A DNA stretch of 64,000 nucleotides from Ensifer adhaerens (GCF_020035535.1 NZ_CP083350.1:1746501-1810500), one strand, 5' to 3'; positions 26,746 through 37,270 are shown, counted from the first letter of the stretch. A program made the numbers and translations. Notes: generated by a model from the letters alone, not told the origin.

Positions 26746-27460
26746 TGGTGAGCCAGCTTCTGGCACTTCCGGTCCCGTTCGCAGATGCGGCCTTGAGCCA
26801 CGCCTGGCCGGCTGACGACGATGATCTCGTCAGCCTGGACAGCATTCTCGAACCGGGGCCGGTTGCCCGCGCGCTGGATGGCCTGTTGCGGCGTTGGGGG
26901 CCGGGCGACCGCCGGGCCGCCGCGTCACTGTGGACGCAAGGCTATTTCGGCCGATTGCTCCGACCCGTCATCGCCTATGGGCTCGTGCACGACATCTGGT
27001 TTTCGATGACTTTGCCGGACGTTCAGGTCGGCCTGTCGGATATGGCGACGCCCGTTCGCTTCGTGCTGAAGCGGGCAGCCCCCGCTTCCTTGAGCATGCA
27101 TCTGCACGCAATTGTCGAAGACAATGTGAGGCCGTTGATCGCGCGGATGGCGAAGGTGACAGACACCTCGGAGCGGGTGCACTGGAGCAACGCGTCTTAC
27201 GCCTTCTGCCGCGCCTGCAGCCAAGTCCGCGACCTCTGGCAGCTGGGCGCGATGTCGGGCGATGTCGCGCGCGGCTCGACGAGATGCAGGCGCTGATGGC
27301 ATCGGACCATCCACTGGTCCGCCTGACGCAGACGACCCCCGACGCCTCGGGCGGCACCTGCCTGCAGCGCAAGGTCTGCTGCATCCGCTACAACCTCGAT
27401 GGATTGAAGAAATGCGGCATGGCCTGCCCGATCGATGCCTCGACCTTCCGCCACCAATGA
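26742..27460 (+). pseudogene. fhuF: FhuF-like ferric-siderophore reductase, frameshifted
   Basis: The first frame runs 26742-27296 and covers most of a FhuF protein. It then ends out of register, while the frame starting at codon phase 27269 continues LDEMQALMASDHPLV to a proper stop at 27458-27460. The second part holds the diagnostic cysteines CC-x10-C-x2-C (CCIRYNLDGLKKCGMACP) that bind the 2Fe-2S cluster in E. coli FhuF. One base appears to be missing within the GC-alternating stretch 27264-27275. The gene overlaps fhuB by 4 bp and precedes the FhuC-like gene. Either it is a recent pseudogene or the base was lost in sequencing; if intact it would reduce ferric siderophore in the cytoplasm. 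Confidence 0.85.
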
Positions 27461-27514
27461 TGTCTACCGATAGAGCAAACAGCAGGTCCAGCCATCCTGC
27501 GCCGGAACGAAGAG

Positions 27515-28330
27515 ATGCAGAACCACACGACTGAAGCTCCGCCTCTTGCCCGCGACCAGGCCGTCCTGTCGCTTCATGATGTGAGCTACGCCATCGACGG
27601 GCGCAACCTGCTGCATCCGCTGACGTTGGAAATTCCGGCAGGGCATTCCATCGCGCTGATCGGCCACAACGGCTCCGGCAAGTCGACCCTGCTCAAGCTG
27701 ATCGGGCGGCAGATCGTGCCGACGACGGGGCGGATCGATTTCGAGGGCAAGCCGCTTGCTGGCTGGGGAACGCGGGCTTTCGCCCGGCGGCTCGGCTACC
27801 TGCCGCAGAATACGCCGCCGGCGCCCGGCATGCTTGCCCGGGAACTGGTGGCAATCGGCCGCTATCCCTGGCACGGCGCGCTCGGCCGCTTCGGCGCGGC
27901 CGACAAGGCAAAGGTGGAAGAGGCGATCGAAGTCACCGGTATCGGCCCGTTCGTCAACCGCGAGGTCGACAGCCTGTCGGGCGGCGAGCGCCAGCGGGTG
28001 TGGCTCGCCATGCTCGTCGCCCAGGACGCGACCTGCCTGCTGCTCGATGAGCCGATATCCGCGCTCGACATCGGCCACCAGCTCGAGGTTCTGGCACTGA
28101 CGCGCGATCTTTGCCGGGAAAAGGGCATCACCGTCATCGCGGTGCTGCACGAGATCAATATGGCCGCGCGTTTTTGCGATCGCATCGTGGCGCTTCATTC
28201 CGGTCGCCTCATCGCCGAGGGTACGCCTTCCGACATTATGACGCCGGAAGAGCTGGCGCGGATTTACGATGTGCAGATGGATGTGCTGGAACAACCCGTC
28301 AGCGGACGTCGCGTCGCACTGGCGCGGTAG
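27515..28330 (+). CDS. fhuC: Ferric-siderophore ABC transporter ATPase, FhuC-like
   Basis: The 271-aa ATPase has Walker A GHNGSGKST, the signature LSGGERQRVWLAMLVAQD, Walker B LLLDEPISALD and switch HEINMA. This set is typical of FecE/FhuC ATPases. It is the last gene of the uptake operon, 54 bp after the FhuF stop. Confidence 0.92.
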   Translation: MQNHTTEAPPLARDQAVLSLHDVSYAIDGRNLLHPLTLEIPAGHSIALIGHNGSGKSTLLKLIGRQIVPTTGRIDFEGKPLAGWGTRAFARRLGYLPQNTPPAPGMLARELVAIGRYPWHGALGRFGAADKAKVEEAIEVTGIGPFVNREVDSLSGGERQRVWLAMLVAQDATCLLLDEPISALDIGHQLEVLALTRDLCREKGITVIAVLHEINMAARFCDRIVALHSGRLIAEGTPSDIMTPEELARIYDVQMDVLEQPVSGRRVALAR

Positions 28331-28402
28331 CCGCGCGGCCACGGTGGGAGAGAACGTCGGGCCGCCCCTCGGGACTCCTGCTTTGGTCGCGGCGGACGTG
28401 GA

Positions 28403-29986
28403 TCAGTTAGAAGGTCTCAGGCCCCAGAGACGATCGCGCAATGCGGTGTCAGCCAGAATTGAATGGTCGAAGGCGGCCAAGCCGAATTGCTCGACGATCG
28501 TGGGCTCCGACGAAAACAACGAAGTTCCCAAACCGGCCCGGTTGTCGGGAAGCCTGTAGTTCATGGCGTCCAGAATCGTTGGGAAGACGTCGACCATGCT
28601 GGCGGCCGTGCGATTTACTTCGCCCGAAAGTCCTTCTTTAATAATGATCAGCGTGTTGCGCCGATCCTGCCTTTCGAGTTCGGAGTAAAATTCTTTGCGC
28701 ATGGCAAGGTGATCACTTTGCACGACAAGAACAGCATTGTTCAACAGGCCACGTTTATCCAGATGGTCGATGAATTCCGCAGTCAATGTATTGGTACACG
28801 CAAACGCCCTCATGGTTTCATTGGGGTAGCTCATGATGTCGGAGCGCGTTGTGCAGCTTTTTGAAACATAGCCTTTCGGGCTGTGACCGCCCAGCGTTTG
28901 GATCGTTACTTGATACGGTTTCGGCTCACGGCTCAGTTGCTCAATTCTTTGAAGCGCTATTTCAAAAACACGATCGTCGTCGTATCCCCAGTCATTCTCG
29001 GCTACGCGCTCTTCGCCTGCCAACTCGTCAAAGCCGAGTGCTTCCTTGTAGTTGTGGGATGCGAGGAACCGGTCCGTTCCCGAAAAACTAAGCTGCGCTC
29101 CTTTAATGAACACCTGTCGGTAGCCGTCTCTCGCAAGCAGATCGCTTAGGCATGTCGCATTCGGCATGAAATCGGAAATTGTTGAAAACTCATTGCGGTC
29201 GATCGCCCCAAGACCGAAGAGCGGCACACCGCAATCACTTGCCACCATTCCAGCGAGGGTCCATCCCGTAAGCTCCGCCTGCTCGATTCCCATCGCTGAA
29301 AATCCGCGTTTTTCCAGTTTCTTCAACGGCGCTGCAATGTCGCTGAACACCTCTTCGTGCCAAATGGTCCGCTCGGTGCTTTCCAGAATGATACGGATGA
29401 GATTTTTGGGCTTTCCCGCCGGTGCCACTGCCAGCCGAGGATCTGAGTAATATGTGTCCAGGGCAATCGTGGCCGCTGAATACGCGCGCGTGAAGTAGAT
29501 CCCAGTTGCCAGCGTAAATGGGTTGAGAATGAAAAGAGGCAACACGATCGCGCTACCGAGACGTTGGAGCCGGGGATTGCCCCGAGCAAACGCAATCCAG
29601 CAGGTGACGACCAGAGCGAAGGGGAGAGCAGCGCTCACGATCTGCAGAACGATTTGCAAGGCGAGGTCGTTCGATCCGAGATCGTACTGCAGGTGAAAGA
29701 GGATGGCAGGAATCGAAAAGGCGCCGAACACTTCAACGAAGATGTGCCATGTCATCCAAAGCGCGAGGGGAATGATGGGCAACCACCAGCCCGCAGCCGG
29801 GGTTGCGCTCGGGCGGCGGCGTCCGAGTCGCATCAAGATGAACGCGAGCCCTGTGGCCGGAAACGCATAGAGGATGGTGATAGGATCGGCATCGATCGTG
29901 TAAACGATGATGTGCGTCAATCCGTAGGCGAAAATGAGCGCCCATGCCGGCCACAACGGCCTCACAGCACCAATCTGGTCAGTCAT
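28403..29986 (-). CDS. OpgB/CgmB-like membrane phosphoglycerol transferase (sulfatase superfamily)
   Basis: The 527-aa protein has about five N-terminal membrane segments (residues 12-180) and a periplasmic alkaline-phosphatase-superfamily domain. Motifs ILESTERTIW, GMVASDCGVPLFG, GHSPKGYVSKSC and VVQSDHLAM parallel E. coli OpgB (YGESLERTYF, GMVASQCGIPLF, SSDHLAM), which moves phosphoglycerol onto periplasmic glucans. In rhizobia the equivalent is CgmB acting on cyclic beta-1,2-glucan. Base composition looks clearly lower in GC than its neighbours, suggesting separate acquisition. It is monocistronic and convergent with fhuC. Confidence 0.85.
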   Translation of the reverse strand: MTDQIGAVRPLWPAWALIFAYGLTHIIVYTIDADPITILYAFPATGLAFILMRLGRRRPSATPAAGWWLPIIPLALWMTWHIFVEVFGAFSIPAILFHLQYDLGSNDLALQIVLQIVSAALPFALVVTCWIAFARGNPRLQRLGSAIVLPLFILNPFTLATGIYFTRAYSAATIALDTYYSDPRLAVAPAGKPKNLIRIILESTERTIWHEEVFSDIAAPLKKLEKRGFSAMGIEQAELTGWTLAGMVASDCGVPLFGLGAIDRNEFSTISDFMPNATCLSDLLARDGYRQVFIKGAQLSFSGTDRFLASHNYKEALGFDELAGEERVAENDWGYDDDRVFEIALQRIEQLSREPKPYQVTIQTLGGHSPKGYVSKSCTTRSDIMSYPNETMRAFACTNTLTAEFIDHLDKRGLLNNAVLVVQSDHLAMRKEFYSELERQDRRNTLIIIKEGLSGEVNRTAASMVDVFPTILDAMNYRLPDNRAGLGTSLFSSEPTIVEQFGLAAFDHSILADTALRDRLWGLRPSN

Positions 29987-30462
29987 TCATCAACCTGTAC
30001 TAGAAGTTATGACAACCAGAAGGCGTCATCAGTTGTTAAGGTCCAACTAACAACCTCGGCGAAATGCTCGTTATGAGAGAAAAAATGTGCAGTGCCATTC
30101 TGGATTTCGCTCGGCTGCGGCCCTACGCACGCCGCCCCAAATCCTGGCGTCACGTTCCGAACCGCTTCACCACAGCCGCCGCTACCGCCGGCCTTGCGTT
30201 TGACGCCGGTACGATCTGTGGGAACAGAGTTTACCAACCAGCCGTTCATTGCAATCAAGCTTTCAGCCGCGACTACGACGGGTGCTGGAGCCTGGCCCCC
30301 AAGGAACCAACCGCCGCATTTGGTTCTGTAATCGGCTCCAACCCGGCTGACCCGCAATTGACATGAGTCAATGCGGCAGCCTCGTCCGTCTGGCCTATTC
30401 CCGGTTGTGTTTAAGTGGTCGCGGGCTATTCTCGTGGTCTGTTTTGATGATGGGACGCTGAA
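29987..30462. other. 476-bp intergenic region
   Basis: No convincing gene is seen; short frames here lack ribosome sites and recognisable residues. It contains the inverted repeat at 30032-30054 and presumably the divergent promoters for the OpgB-like gene and the HlyD-type gene. Confidence 0.6.
30032..30054. repeat. Inverted repeat upstream of the OpgB-like gene
   Basis: GTTGTTA and TAACAAC are perfect 7-bp arms around 9 nt, 46 bp upstream of the OpgB-like start. It could be an operator; nothing identifies a binder. Confidence 0.35.
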
Positions 30463-31533
30463 ATGGAAAAAGCCCGGAAGAATTGGTTCTTGGTCGGTCT
30501 GGTCATTCTGGCGCTCGCCGGCGGCTACTATGCCTGGCAGAACATGGATCGCAATGCGCTGCCTGCCGGGATCGCCAGCGGCAACGGACGCATCGAGGCC
30601 GTCGAGATCGACATCTCGACCAAGACGGCGGGCCGGATCAAGGAAATCCTTGTGGACGAGGGTGACTTCGTCACTGCCGGGCAGGTGCTCGCCCAGATGG
30701 ATACCGTGCAATTGGAGGCGCACAAGCGGCAGGCCGAAGCGCAGCAGCAGCGCGCGATCATCAGCGTCGAAGCGGCTAAGAACCTCGTAACGCAGCGCGA
30801 AGCCGAAAAGGCGGCGGCTGAGGCTGTGCTGGCACAGCGCAAGGCACAACTGGACGCCGCCGAGCGGCGGCTTGCCCGCTCCGAGCAACTCGTGAGGACG
30901 AGCACCGTTTCGCAGCAGGTGCTGGATGATGACAGGGCGACCGCCGAAGGCGCACGTGCTGCCGCCAGTGCTGCGGAAGCCTCGCTTGCCGCGTCGAGCG
31001 CGGCAATCAATTCGGCGAAGTCCCAGGTCGTTGATGCCGAAGCCGCGGTCGAGGCTGCCAAGGCGTCGGTCGAAAGCATCATCGCCGACATCAACGACAG
31101 CACCCTGATCTCGCCGCGCGACGGCCGTATCCAGTATCGTGTGGTCCAGCCCGGCGAAGTGCTGGCCGCCGGCGGACGCGTCCTCAATCTCGTCGATCTC
31201 GGCGATGTCTACATGACGTTCTTCCTGCCGACGGATCAGGCCGGCCGCCTGTCGATCGGCAGCGAGGTCCGGCTGGTGCTGGATGCCGCCCCGCAATACA
31301 TCATTCCTGCCAAGGTCTCCTATGTCGCCGATGTCGCGCAGTTCACGCCGAAGACGGTCGAGACCGCCGAGGAACGGCAGAAGTTGACCTTCCGCATCAA
31401 GGCGCAGATCCCGAAGGAACTCCTGAAGAAGTACATCCGCATGGTGAAAACCGGTCTTCCGGGCGTTGCCTATGTGAAGGTCGACCCGAATGCAGAGTGG
31501 CCGGCGAGCCAGACCGGCACGCTGGTGCAGTGA
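30463..31533 (+). CDS. HlyD-family membrane fusion protein
   Basis: The 356-aa protein has one N-terminal membrane anchor ([19 protein letters not shown]), a biotinyl-lipoyl-like half motif ([21 protein letters not shown]), a long Ala- and Gln-rich coiled coil of about residues 85-205, then the second half motif and beta barrel ([20 protein letters not shown]). It links inner membrane exporters to the outer membrane, as YhiI does beside RbbA/YhhJ in E. coli. Its stop overlaps the next start (TGATG). Confidence 0.9.
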   Translation: MEKARKNWFLVGLVILALAGGYYAWQNMDRNALPAGIASGNGRIEAVEIDISTKTAGRIKEILVDEGDFVTAGQVLAQMDTVQLEAHKRQAEAQQQRAIISVEAAKNLVTQREAEKAAAEAVLAQRKAQLDAAERRLARSEQLVRTSTVSQQVLDDDRATAEGARAAASAAEASLAASSAAINSAKSQVVDAEAAVEAAKASVESIIADINDSTLISPRDGRIQYRVVQPGEVLAAGGRVLNLVDLGDVYMTFFLPTDQAGRLSIGSEVRLVLDAAPQYIIPAKVSYVADVAQFTPKTVETAEERQKLTFRIKAQIPKELLKKYIRMVKTGLPGVAYVKVDPNAEWPASQTGTLVQ

Positions 31534-34319
31534 TGGCGGATCCTGATCGGGCCGGCCTGCCGCCGGCAGAGCCCGTGGTTCGCTTGAGCGCCGTCACCCT
31601 TTCCTATGGGAAGACGAAGGCTCTGGACGAGGTGACGCTGGATATTCCGTCCGGCTGCATGGCCGGGCTGATCGGACCGGACGGCGTCGGGAAATCGAGC
31701 CTGCTGTCTCTCGTTGCTGGCGCCCGCGCCGTGCAGGTGGGCAGCGTCGAGGTGCTTGGCGGCGACATTGCCGATGCCGGCCATCGCCGCCGGACCTGCC
31801 CGCGCATTGCCTACATGCCGCAGGGCCTCGGCAAGAACCTCTATCCGACGCTTTCCGTTTTCGAGAACGTCGATTTCTTCGGCCGACTCTTCGGCCATGA
31901 TCGCGAGGAACGCGAAAGGCGGATAGCCAGCCTGCTCGAAAGCACCGGGCTTGCTCCCTTCGCGGAGCGCCCCGCGGGCAAGCTCTCCGGCGGCATGAAG
32001 CAGAAGCTCGGGCTTTGCTGCGCGCTGATCCACGATCCCGATCTCCTGATCCTCGATGAACCGACGACCGGCGTGGACCCTTTGTCGCGGCGACAGTTCT
32101 GGGAACTGATCGACGACATCCGCGCTGAGCGGCCGGGCATGAGCGTCATCGTTGCGACCGCCTATATGGAGGAGGCCGCACGCTTCGACTGGCTGGTCGC
32201 GATGGATGCCGGCCGGGTGCTGGCGACGGGCACGCCTGATCAACTGCTTGCAAAGACCGGGGTCGACACGCTCGACGCTGCCTTCATCGCGCTCCTGCCC
32301 GAGGAAATCAGGGGCGAGCATCACGACGTCGTCATCCCGCCGCGCCCGGAAGGCGCGGGCGAAGACATCGCCATCGAGGCGAACAACCTCACCATGCGCT
32401 TTGGTGATTTCGTCGCCGTCGACAATGTCAGCTTCCGCATCGGCCGTGGCGAGATCTTCGGTTTCCTCGGCTCCAACGGCTGCGGCAAGACGACGACGAT
32501 GAAGATGCTGACGGGCCTGCTCGCCGCCAGCGAAGGCACGGCAAAGCTCTTCGGACGCGAGGTCGATCCGCGCGACATGGAGGTGCGCCATCGCGTCGGC
32601 TACATGTCGCAGGCCTTCTCGCTCTATACCGAACTCACGGTCCTGCAGAACCTGGAACTGCATGCCAAGCTGTTCGGTATGGCGGCGGACAGCATTCCCA
32701 AGCGGATCGAGGAACTGGCGAAGCGTTTCGATCTCTCTGATGTGATGGAAACCTTGCCGGACGCGTTGCCGCTTGGCGTACGCCAGAGGCTGTCGCTCGC
32801 GGTCGCGCTGATCCACTCGCCCGATATCCTTATCCTCGACGAGCCGACTTCCGGCGTCGATCCCGTGGCGCGCGACAGTTTCTGGCAGATCCTCGTCGAT
32901 CTCTCCCGCAACGATCAGGTGACGATCTTCATCTCCACCCACTTCATGAACGAAGCGATGCGCTGCGATCGCATGTCGTTGATGCATGCGGGCAAGGTGC
33001 TCGTCAGCGATACGCCGGCGGGCATCATGAAAAGCCGTTCCGCCGCGACGCTGGAGGAGGCCTTCATCGCCTATCTGGAAGAGGCGATCGCCGGGGCGAA
33101 ACAGCCGATGCCCGCAGTGGTCAGGGCCAAGCCGCCGCTGGAGCCGGTCGCTAAGCGAACGGCTCAGGCGACACGGCCTCCGAAGTCGGTTTTTTTCGAC
33201 GTCGGGCGCATGTTCAGCTATACCCGCCGCGAGGCGCTGGAACTGGTGCGAGATCCGATCCGCGCGACGCTTGCCACCATCGGCACGGTCATCCTGATGT
33301 TCGTCATCGGCTACGGCATCAACATGGACGTTGAGGACCTTACCTTTGCGGTGCTCGACCGCGACCAGACGACGACCAGCCGCGAGTATATTCTCGAGAT
33401 TGCCGGCTCGCGCTACTTCATCGAGAAGGATCCGATCACCGACTATGCCGATCTGGACCGGCGCATGCGCAACGGCGAACTGAGCCTCGCGATCGAGATC
33501 CCACCGGGTTTTGCCCGGGATGCGGCGCGCGGCGACACGGTGCAAATCGCCGCCTGGATCGATGGCGCGATGGCGAGCCGTGCCGAAACGGTCAAAGGCT
33601 ACGTGCAGGGGCTGCACGCCCATTGGCTGACCGGCAAGATCCGAGAGCGCTATGGAGCGGCCGCAACCACGGGCGCGTTCAAGATCGAGACGCGCTTCCG
33701 CTATAATCCCGACGTCAAGAGCATCGTCGCCATGGTGCCGGCGGTCATCCCGCTGTTGCTGATGTTGATCCCGGCCATGCTTTCGGCCCTCAGCGTCGTG
33801 CGCGAAAAGGAACTGGGGTCGATCGTCAATCTCTACGTCTCGCCGGTGACGCGGCTCGAATTCCTGATCGGCAAGCAGATGCCCTATATCGCCCTGGCGA
33901 TGCTCAACTTCGTGCTGCTGACGGCTTTTGCGGTCTTCGTCTTCCGGGTGCCCTTTACCGGCAGCCTGCTTGCCTGGACGGTCGCGGGGCTGATCTATGT
34001 CTCGGCGGCAACGGCCATGGGGCTGGTCATCTCCACCTTCATGTCGAGCCAGATCGCCGCGATCTTCGGCACGGCGATCCTGACGCTCATTCCGGCGATC
34101 CAGTATTCCGGCATGATCGATCCGGTTTCCTCGCTCGAAGGCGCGGGCGCCTTCATCGGCCAGCTCTATCCGACCACGCATTTCATGACGATCGCCCGCG
34201 GCACTTTTTCCAAGGCGCTCGGCTTCGCCGATCTCGGCGGTGCCTTCGTGCCGATGCTGATCGCGGTGCCGGTGCTGCTGGCGATCGGCACGTTCTCCCT
34301 CAAGAAGCAGGCGAGGTAG
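31533..34319 (+). CDS. RbbA-like fused ABC exporter: two ATPase domains plus ABC-2 permease
   Basis: The 928-aa protein has two ATPase domains followed by an ABC-2 permease. ATPase 1 carries [19 protein letters not shown] and [12 protein letters not shown]; ATPase 2 carries [22 protein letters not shown] and [12 protein letters not shown]. The permease part (from about residue 550) has roughly six helices. The second signature lacks the usual SGG and reads PLGVRQ, as in RbbA-type proteins. The chosen ATG at 31533 overlaps the HlyD stop by one base; an ATG at 31497 would overlap it more. The cargo is unknown. Confidence 0.9.
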   Translation: MADPDRAGLPPAEPVVRLSAVTLSYGKTKALDEVTLDIPSGCMAGLIGPDGVGKSSLLSLVAGARAVQVGSVEVLGGDIADAGHRRRTCPRIAYMPQGLGKNLYPTLSVFENVDFFGRLFGHDREERERRIASLLESTGLAPFAERPAGKLSGGMKQKLGLCCALIHDPDLLILDEPTTGVDPLSRRQFWELIDDIRAERPGMSVIVATAYMEEAARFDWLVAMDAGRVLATGTPDQLLAKTGVDTLDAAFIALLPEEIRGEHHDVVIPPRPEGAGEDIAIEANNLTMRFGDFVAVDNVSFRIGRGEIFGFLGSNGCGKTTTMKMLTGLLAASEGTAKLFGREVDPRDMEVRHRVGYMSQAFSLYTELTVLQNLELHAKLFGMAADSIPKRIEELAKRFDLSDVMETLPDALPLGVRQRLSLAVALIHSPDILILDEPTSGVDPVARDSFWQILVDLSRNDQVTIFISTHFMNEAMRCDRMSLMHAGKVLVSDTPAGIMKSRSAATLEEAFIAYLEEAIAGAKQPMPAVVRAKPPLEPVAKRTAQATRPPKSVFFDVGRMFSYTRREALELVRDPIRATLATIGTVILMFVIGYGINMDVEDLTFAVLDRDQTTTSREYILEIAGSRYFIEKDPITDYADLDRRMRNGELSLAIEIPPGFARDAARGDTVQIAAWIDGAMASRAETVKGYVQGLHAHWLTGKIRERYGAAATTGAFKIETRFRYNPDVKSIVAMVPAVIPLLLMLIPAMLSALSVVREKELGSIVNLYVSPVTRLEFLIGKQMPYIALAMLNFVLLTAFAVFVFRVPFTGSLLAWTVAGLIYVSAATAMGLVISTFMSSQIAAIFGTAILTLIPAIQYSGMIDPVSSLEGAGAFIGQLYPTTHFMTIARGTFSKALGFADLGGAFVPMLIAVPVLLAIGTFSLKKQAR

Positions 34320-34321
34320 CG

Positions 34322-35434
34322 ATGCGCCTGTCCCACATCTACCATCTCGGCATCAAGGAACTCTGGGGGCTCTGGCGCGATCCGATCCTGCTGATCCTGA
34401 TCGTCTATTCCTTCACGCTGTCGGTCTATACGGGCTCGACAGCCATGCCCGAAACGCTGAACCGCGCGGCGATCGCCATCGTTGACGAAGACCAGTCGCC
34501 GGTTTCGACGCGGATATCGACGGCTTTCTATCCGCCCTATTTCGTGCCGCCACAGATGATCACGCCGGCGGAAATGGACCGCCGCATGGACCAGGGGCTC
34601 GATACCTTCGCGCTCGACATCCCGCCGAATTTCCAGACGGATCTCCTGGCCGGTCGCTCGCCGACCATCCAGCTCAACGTCGACGCGACGCGCATGAGCC
34701 AGGCCTTTTCCGGCAACGGCTATATCCAGCAGATCGTGACCGGCGAGGTCTCGGGCTTTCTAGAGCGCCACAGCAACGAGACGCCGCTGCCGGTCGATCT
34801 CGTTCTGCGCGCCCGCTTCAACGCCGAACTCAACAAGGGCTGGTTCGGCGCGGTCATGAACGTCATCACCAACATCACCATCCTGTCGATCGTCTTGACG
34901 GGCGCGGCCCTCATCCGCGAGCGCGAGCACGGCACTGTGGAGCACCTGCTGGTCATGCCGGTGACCCCGTTCGAAATCATGGTCAGCAAGGTCTGGTCGA
35001 TGGGGCTGGTGGTGCTCATAGCGTCGGCGGTCTCGCTGATATTCGTCGTCAAGGGCGCGCTTGCGGTTCCCGTGCAGGGCTCGTTCGCGCTGTTCCTGCT
35101 GGCAACGGCGTTGCAGCTCTTTGCGACAACGTCGATGGGCATCCTGCTGGCCACGATTGCCGGCTCCATGCCGCAGTTCGGCCTGCTGCTGATGCTGGTG
35201 CTCTTGCCGCTCCAGGCCCTGTCCGGCGGCATGACGCCGCGCGAAAGCATGCCCGAGATCATCCAGAACATCATGCTGGCGGCGCCGAACACGCATTTCG
35301 TCATTCTGGCGCAGGCGGTTCTGTTTCGCGATGCGGGGCTGGACGTGGTCTGGCCGCAGCTTCTTGCCTTGCTACTGATCGGCGCGATCCTGTTTGCCTT
35401 CGCCATGCGGCGCTTCCGGGCGTTCCTGAAGTAG
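34322..35434 (+). CDS. ABC-2 type permease, YhhJ-like
   Basis: The 370-aa permease has one N-terminal helix, a periplasmic domain (about residues 45-175) and five C-terminal helices, with LIREREHGTVEHLLVMPVTPFEIM, a typical ABC-2 element. It starts 2 bp after the fused exporter and probably forms a heterodimer with it. There is no outer membrane TolC homologue nearby. Confidence 0.9.
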   Translation: MRLSHIYHLGIKELWGLWRDPILLILIVYSFTLSVYTGSTAMPETLNRAAIAIVDEDQSPVSTRISTAFYPPYFVPPQMITPAEMDRRMDQGLDTFALDIPPNFQTDLLAGRSPTIQLNVDATRMSQAFSGNGYIQQIVTGEVSGFLERHSNETPLPVDLVLRARFNAELNKGWFGAVMNVITNITILSIVLTGAALIREREHGTVEHLLVMPVTPFEIMVSKVWSMGLVVLIASAVSLIFVVKGALAVPVQGSFALFLLATALQLFATTSMGILLATIAGSMPQFGLLLMLVLLPLQALSGGMTPRESMPEIIQNIMLAAPNTHFVILAQAVLFRDAGLDVVWPQLLALLLIGAILFAFAMRRFRAFLK

Positions 35435-35514
35435 ACAACGCGCCCGGCGCTCGATTCAAGAGGCGATGCCGGCGGATCGGCGCTTGATCGCTGCACTCCA
35501 GGCTGCGGGAGGGA

Positions 35515-35958
35515 TCAGGCGGGAATGAATTTCCCGTCGTAGCGCACGCGAAAATTCCGGCGTTGGGCGTCTTCCTGGAAGCAGACAAACACGAGTTCGA
35601 GATCGTGAGTGCTGTTGCGTCTGCCCAGCAGGCTCAAGGTGATGACGATCACGCCGCCATAGGTGCGCGTCAGATTGATGGCCGCGCGCCGGATTTCATT
35701 CGTCCCGGCATCGTCCCGGTCTTCGCGCCGTTCGTACACCTGCCAGAAAGGCGCGCTCTCCCAAGCCGTTCGCAGTGCTTCGGTTATCTCCGCCTTGAAC
35801 TCTTCAACCGATCGGCCCTTGCTCCATGAAACGGTCCGTTCGGTGTGATCGCCAAAGATATCGAGATAGGCGTCATAGTCGTCCGGATCGGAAAAACACC
35901 GCTCGATCATTCCGAATGCCACGTCGTCGGAAATTGCTGCCTTAAAGAAAATCGTCAT
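35515..35958 (-). CDS. Hypothetical protein (147 aa)
   Basis: I do not recognise the family. The protein is soluble with no signal peptide, rich in Asp, Glu and Arg, and has alternating beta and alpha character: an N-terminal TIFFKAAISDDVAFGM and a hydrophobic strand TYGGVIVITLSLLG near residue 100. It stands alone, convergent with the exporter operon. A protein-interaction or immunity-like role is possible but unsupported. Confidence 0.6.
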   Translation of the reverse strand: MTIFFKAAISDDVAFGMIERCFSDPDDYDAYLDIFGDHTERTVSWSKGRSVEEFKAEITEALRTAWESAPFWQVYERREDRDDAGTNEIRRAAINLTRTYGGVIVITLSLLGRRNSTHDLELVFVCFQEDAQRRNFRVRYDGKFIPA

Positions 35959-36364
35959 CGAATCGCAATCCTGCCTTGAACACCTATGTTGTCAAAGCGT
36001 CGGCGGCGTATCCAGTCCTTCGGCTGCTGATCGCTACCGCACGAACAACTAATCGTCTCGCTGCCGGTATTTAGACGGGCTGGGCGCATCACGCAGGCAG
36101 CCGATTTTGGCTTCATGATTGTTGCCTCATATTCGGGGCCCATGCTATCGTTGGTTTTATTATTGGCTGGCGCAACTTTCATTCTCCTGTCGCCTTCTGA
36201 GGAGCAATCCTCGTGGCGACCGCGCAAGAACTGTTTGTTTTGATAGTCATATTTGCAGCATGAATTTTACTGGTGCCGGTGCTGCACGCAGATGCAACAG
36301 GATCGAGCGTGGCCGCTCCATCCGGGGCCGCGACAATCGGGAGAGGTACACTTTTTTGATCGGC
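35959..36364. other. 406-bp intergenic region, lower GC
   Basis: No gene of normal length is supported. The region is visibly richer in A and T than its flanks and carries one possible 33-codon peptide at 36142-36243. A frame continuous with the following ClpP-like gene extends upstream here, but its Cys- and Arg-rich sequence looks non-coding. Confidence 0.5.
36142..36243 (+). CDS. Possible 33-aa hydrophobic peptide
   Basis: An ATG with GGGG 4 nt upstream opens a frame MLSLVLLLAGATFILL followed by a charged tail, which would be a single membrane helix. It is too short to judge by coding statistics, has no recognised family, and may be chance. Confidence 0.2.
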   Translation: MLSLVLLLAGATFILLSPSEEQSSWRPRKNCLF

Positions 36365-37270
36365 ATGGCATTTCCACGAGAAGTATTCTCGCGTTCAGTG
36401 GTCATTGTCTGTCTGTTGGTTGGGCTTTTGGCCTCCGCCGCGACGGCTCGCGGGGCGCCAGCCGATGACAGCGACATGCAGTTCTTCGTGGTTCGTAGCG
36501 GTCAGCCCGGGTGCGAGCCAACCTGTCCGGAGTGGATATCGGCCGAGGGGGCGATCGTCCGCGACAGCCCGGCACTGTTCAAGAAGCTGCTCAAAACCAT
36601 CGGCAATCGCCGCCTTCCCGTCGTGGTGACGTCGCCCGGCGGAGATGTCGATGCGGCGCTGGCGCTCGGGCGGATCATCAGGGCGCGCAAGCTGGAAGTG
36701 GCGGTCGGCAAGACCCGCTTCATCGGTTGCCAGCCGCAGCAGAAGGATTGCCGCGACAACGACGGCAGGGGTGCGCGCTATATCGGAATCGCCTATTCGG
36801 GCGGAGCCTATTGCAACTCGGCCTGTCCGCTGATGCTGGCCGGCGGCACCCGGCGCGTAGTCGGCCAGTGGGCATATCTCGGCGTTCACCAGATCACCAC
36901 GGTCCACACGCAGGTCCTGACGCGGTACCAGGAGAAGTACCGCATCGTGAACGGCAAGAAGAAAGTCACCAGCAAGAAGGTCGTCAGCCGAAAGAATGTC
37001 GGCACCCGCACGACCTATGAGATGAGCAAGGCGCAGGAGCGCGAACTGGCGGCCTACCTTGCGGAGATGGGTGTCGGGCGTGCGGTCATCGATCAGATGA
37101 AGATCACGTTCGCTAACGACATGCGCAAGATCGAGCCGGTGGCGATGATGGAAATGAAGCTGATCACGCAGCTGGGCGGGGTCGAACTGCTGACCGCGGC
37201 CGGGGTCTGCAAGACGGTGCCCGCCTCCGCCCATTGCCGGGTTTTCGTCATGTCGGACCTGAAGCGCTAG
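36365..37270 (+). CDS. Secreted ClpP/crotonase-like hydrolase (COG3904-type)
   Basis: The 301-aa protein has a signal peptide (MAFPREVFSRSVVIVCLLVG...TARG), then a ClpP-like fold: VTSPGGDVDAALALG, a presumptive catalytic Ser in CNSACPLMLAGG and a His in LGVHQ. Cys residues in PGCEPTCPEW, IGCQPQQKDC and the C-terminus suggest disulfides, fitting a periplasmic protein. The role is unknown. It is followed at 30 bp by a shorter paralogue. Confidence 0.78.
   Translation: MAFPREVFSRSVVIVCLLVGLLASAATARGAPADDSDMQFFVVRSGQPGCEPTCPEWISAEGAIVRDSPALFKKLLKTIGNRRLPVVVTSPGGDVDAALALGRIIRARKLEVAVGKTRFIGCQPQQKDCRDNDGRGARYIGIAYSGGAYCNSACPLMLAGGTRRVVGQWAYLGVHQITTVHTQVLTRYQEKYRIVNGKKKVTSKKVVSRKNVGTRTTYEMSKAQERELAAYLAEMGVGRAVIDQMKITFANDMRKIEPVAMMEMKLITQLGGVELLTAAGVCKTVPASAHCRVFVMSDLKR

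Noticed and set aside
24940..26766. Minus-strand frame of about 600 codons opposite fhuB
   Set aside because: Composition is extreme (Arg, Gln, Glu and Ala strings), there is no plausible ribosome site, and the plus-strand permease is convincing.
30064..30366. Short open frame between the OpgB-like and HlyD-type genes
   Set aside because: Cys-, Arg- and Pro-rich sequence without a domain, ribosome site or operon context.
31470..34181. Long open frame of about 900 codons on the minus strand
   Set aside because: It is fully antisense to the RbbA-like exporter, whose motifs are unmistakable; long reverse frames are expected in GC-rich DNA, and the product is low-complexity Arg, Asp and His with no family signature.
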